Positions 36,910 through 37,769 of a stretch of 37,769 bases of DNA are shown here, piece by piece; the first letter of the stretch is position 1, and every line of letters begins with the position of its first letter. This stretch comes from Oscillospiraceae bacterium. Lineage in GTDB: Bacteria; Bacillota; Clostridia; Oscillospirales; Oscillospiraceae. Location: positions 1 through 37,769 of the forward strand of contig CACWLG010000025.1 in the NCBI GenBank assembly GCA_902761635.1. Reading direction: 5' to 3'. A program made the translations under genes and the position numbers. Below the pieces are notes generated by a model. That model was not told the origin of the DNA, did not search any database, and saw only the letters and a program-made list of their open reading frames with translations.

Positions 36910-37243
36910 TGTACCGCACTCCTTCCCGCGCAATGTTCTGATAGAAAGGCAGAAATCCCATGTTATCTTGGAAATAGCGGCGATTCTCCACAATTGGGGA
37001 AACCATCACACCGCGATCCAGAAGCAAATCAGCGGCAACACTGCTGATCTCCCATGTTTTTTCTGAAATGTCCTGACGGGAAGAATCCACCAGCACCATC
37101 ACGTCGATATCAGAGTCGGCGTCCGCCTCCCCGCGCGCATAAGAGCCGAAGAGAATGGCTTCCATGGAGCCCTGTGGGAACAGCGGTTTGAGGCCAGAAC
37201 AAAGCTGACGAATGATTGCATTAACTTCTTGCTGGGAACGCAT
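36902..37243 (-). CDS. MNT-domain nucleotidyltransferase antitoxin
   Basis: This 113-residue protein is a minimal nucleotidyltransferase. The motif GSYARGEADADSDID (residues 33-47) supplies the Gly-Ser and the two metal-binding Asp residues, 45 and 47. In MNT/HEPN pairs the MNT protein neutralises HEPN by nucleotide transfer to it. The ATG at 37243 has AAAGGAG upstream; a GTG three codons earlier overlaps that site. The gene has its own promoter and precedes the HEPN gene with an 8-base overlap. With its partner interrupted, it may be an orphan antitoxin. Confidence 0.88.
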   Translation of the reverse strand: MRSQQEVNAIIRQLCSGLKPLFPQGSMEAILFGSYARGEADADSDIDVMVLVDSSRQDISEKTWEISSVAADLLLDRGVMVSPIVENRRYFQDNMGFLPFYQNIAREGVRYSA

Positions 37244-37275
37244 GGTGACCACTCCTTTCCGTCTCGTCTGTAATT

Positions 37276-37304
37276 ATTGTAGCATGATGATCCAAGAAAA
37301 ACAA
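37276..37304 (-). promoter_or_regulatory. Promoter of the MNT/HEPN pair
   Basis: On the minus strand TTGTTT (37304-37299) and TACAAT (37281-37276) are 17 bp apart. Transcription would start near 37269, about 26 bases before the MNT ATG. Confidence 0.7.
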
Positions 37305-37362
37305 CGGAAACATTTGCCGGGAACCAAACATATTCCGATATTTCCTGTTAGATGCATCTAGA

Positions 37363-37450
37363 CGGATGAACAACATCCTACATGACTGCGCAGCACGAGA
37401 TCTACAAGGCCAAGGATGGCGGTGCGCCGTCAAAGCCCTGGCCTTTTTTT
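37363..37450 (+). pseudogene. Decayed second copy of the tnpV-DUF6809-terminator module
   Basis: CGGATGAACAACATCC at 37363-37378 is identical to 16 bases in tnpV (36096-36111). It is joined directly to TACATGACTGCGCAGCACGAG, which matches the DUF6809 gene at 36331-36351 with three differences, and then to a copy of the terminator (CAAAGCCCTGGCCTTTTTT). Everything between these points in the intact module is missing. This is what an internal deletion in a second, diverged copy would leave. A 12-bp palindrome TAGATGCATCTA (37349-37360) lies just before the remnant. Confidence 0.72.
37406..37450 (+). terminator. Terminator of the decayed module
   Basis: AAGGCCAAGG pairs with CCCTGGCCTT with one mismatch, and a run of T follows. 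It is the diverged counterpart of the terminator at 36466-36508. Confidence 0.65.
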
Positions 37451-37556
37451 GCTGTTTCTCCAGCAAAAGTTCTGGCCTTGCCATTCGTTTATTATGAACG
37501 TCTGTAGATTGGATGAATATGCGTCATTTCAGGTTATCTATTCTTGAAAGCTTGGG

Positions 37557-37612
37557 GCCGCAGGCAAGTATAGCCCGCGGCACAAAGGGCTCTTATATCC
37601 GCCCTTTTTCTT
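37557..37612 (+). terminator. Two successive hairpins with U-tract upstream of the last gene
   Basis: GCCGCAGGC (37557-37565) pairs with GCCCGCGGC (37573-37581) with one mismatch. AAAGGGC (37584-37590) then pairs with GCCCTTT (37601-37607), followed by TTTCTTT. The second is a plausible intrinsic terminator. No gene with a clear start lies before it, so it could close read-through from the accessory patch or act as a leader for the gene at 37691. I see nothing else in 37451-37690; a TTGACA at 37612 has no -10 box at proper distance. Confidence 0.5.
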
Positions 37613-37690
37613 TGACAATAAAACAGATGAAGTGGTCCCGTGTATGGGCCGCTCTCCACTTTTTTGTAATGATGAGGGAGGGAATGCAGG

Positions 37691-37769
37691 ATGGAAAATG
37701 AGAAGAAAAAACGTGACCCGCGCAACGCGATCATGATCGTGCTCATTATCGTAGCCGCCGCGGCAATCG
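37691..37769 (+). CDS. N-terminal fragment of a membrane protein
   Basis: The ATG at 37691, with AGGGAGG upstream, opens 26 codons that run off the window. A charged start (MENEKKKRDPRNA) is followed by the beginning of a membrane helix (IMIVLIIVAAAAI). The protein is therefore probably anchored with its N-terminus inside. FtsH-type proteases start in this style, but so do many others, and no function can be assigned. Confidence 0.65.
   Translation, partial: MENEKKKRDPRNAIMIVLIIVAAAAI

Noticed and set aside
37513-37701. Plus-strand 62-codon frame before the last gene
   Set aside because: It crosses the double hairpin, has no ribosome binding site and no family-like sequence.

Overview
The window is GC-rich, densely packed bacterial chromosome. 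Most genes lie on the minus strand, and neighbours often overlap by 4 to 11 bases. Gene content (class II GalT, clostridial-type arginine genes, TnpV and DUF6809 accessory proteins, Gram-positive-style ribosome binding sites and 17-bp-spaced sigma-A promoters) points to a gut Firmicute of class Clostridia, probably an Oscillospiraceae/Ruminococcaceae relative. That placement is inference; the window holds no rRNA or other marker gene.

Layout. (1) 1-1000: 3' part of glutamate dehydrogenase, ending at a bidirectional terminator. (2) 13154-1049, minus: an arginine operon reading argG, argH, an M20 amidohydrolase, a polar amino-acid ABC transporter (binding protein, permease, ATPase), argF, carA, and one ORF encoding CarB fused to DapF. 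argG has a near-consensus promoter with an operator-like palindrome over its -10 box. argH is broken by what looks like a 20-nt deletion. The DapF part of the fusion has Ala where the first catalytic Cys belongs. (3) 13478-15235, plus: a DUF4349 lipoprotein and a HAD hydrolase. (4) 16855-15296, minus: rpiB and a membrane-anchored DUF4015-like putative glycoside hydrolase. (5) 21369-16943, minus: sbcD-sbcC. (6) 28140-21460, minus: a ferric/polyamine/sugar-phosphate-type ABC transporter (binding protein, fused-duplicate permease with an extra N-terminal domain, ATPase), a GH13 alpha-glucosidase and a 103-residue unknown protein. (7) 35341-28296, minus: tex, galT and two tandem paralogous multi-pass membrane proteins of unknown function. 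(8) 35523-37769: tRNA-Leu(CAG) followed by a small accessory patch of less GC-rich DNA with tnpV, a DUF6809 gene, an MNT/HEPN toxin-antitoxin pair whose HEPN gene has an in-frame TAG, a decayed second copy of the tnpV/DUF6809 module, and the first codons of another membrane protein.

How the genes work together. Region 2 would make carbamoyl phosphate (CarAB), citrulline (ArgF), argininosuccinate (ArgG) and, if argH were intact, arginine, next to a transporter and an amidohydrolase that could supply amino acids. The early ornithine steps (argJ, argB, argC, argD) are not here. Region 6 looks like uptake coupled to alpha-glucoside hydrolysis. Region 7 joins galactose metabolism to two candidate GT-C-like membrane proteins. 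The most notable observations are the CarB-DapF fusion with its altered active site, the argH lesion, the paralogous membrane protein pair, and the decayed modules beside tRNA-Leu.
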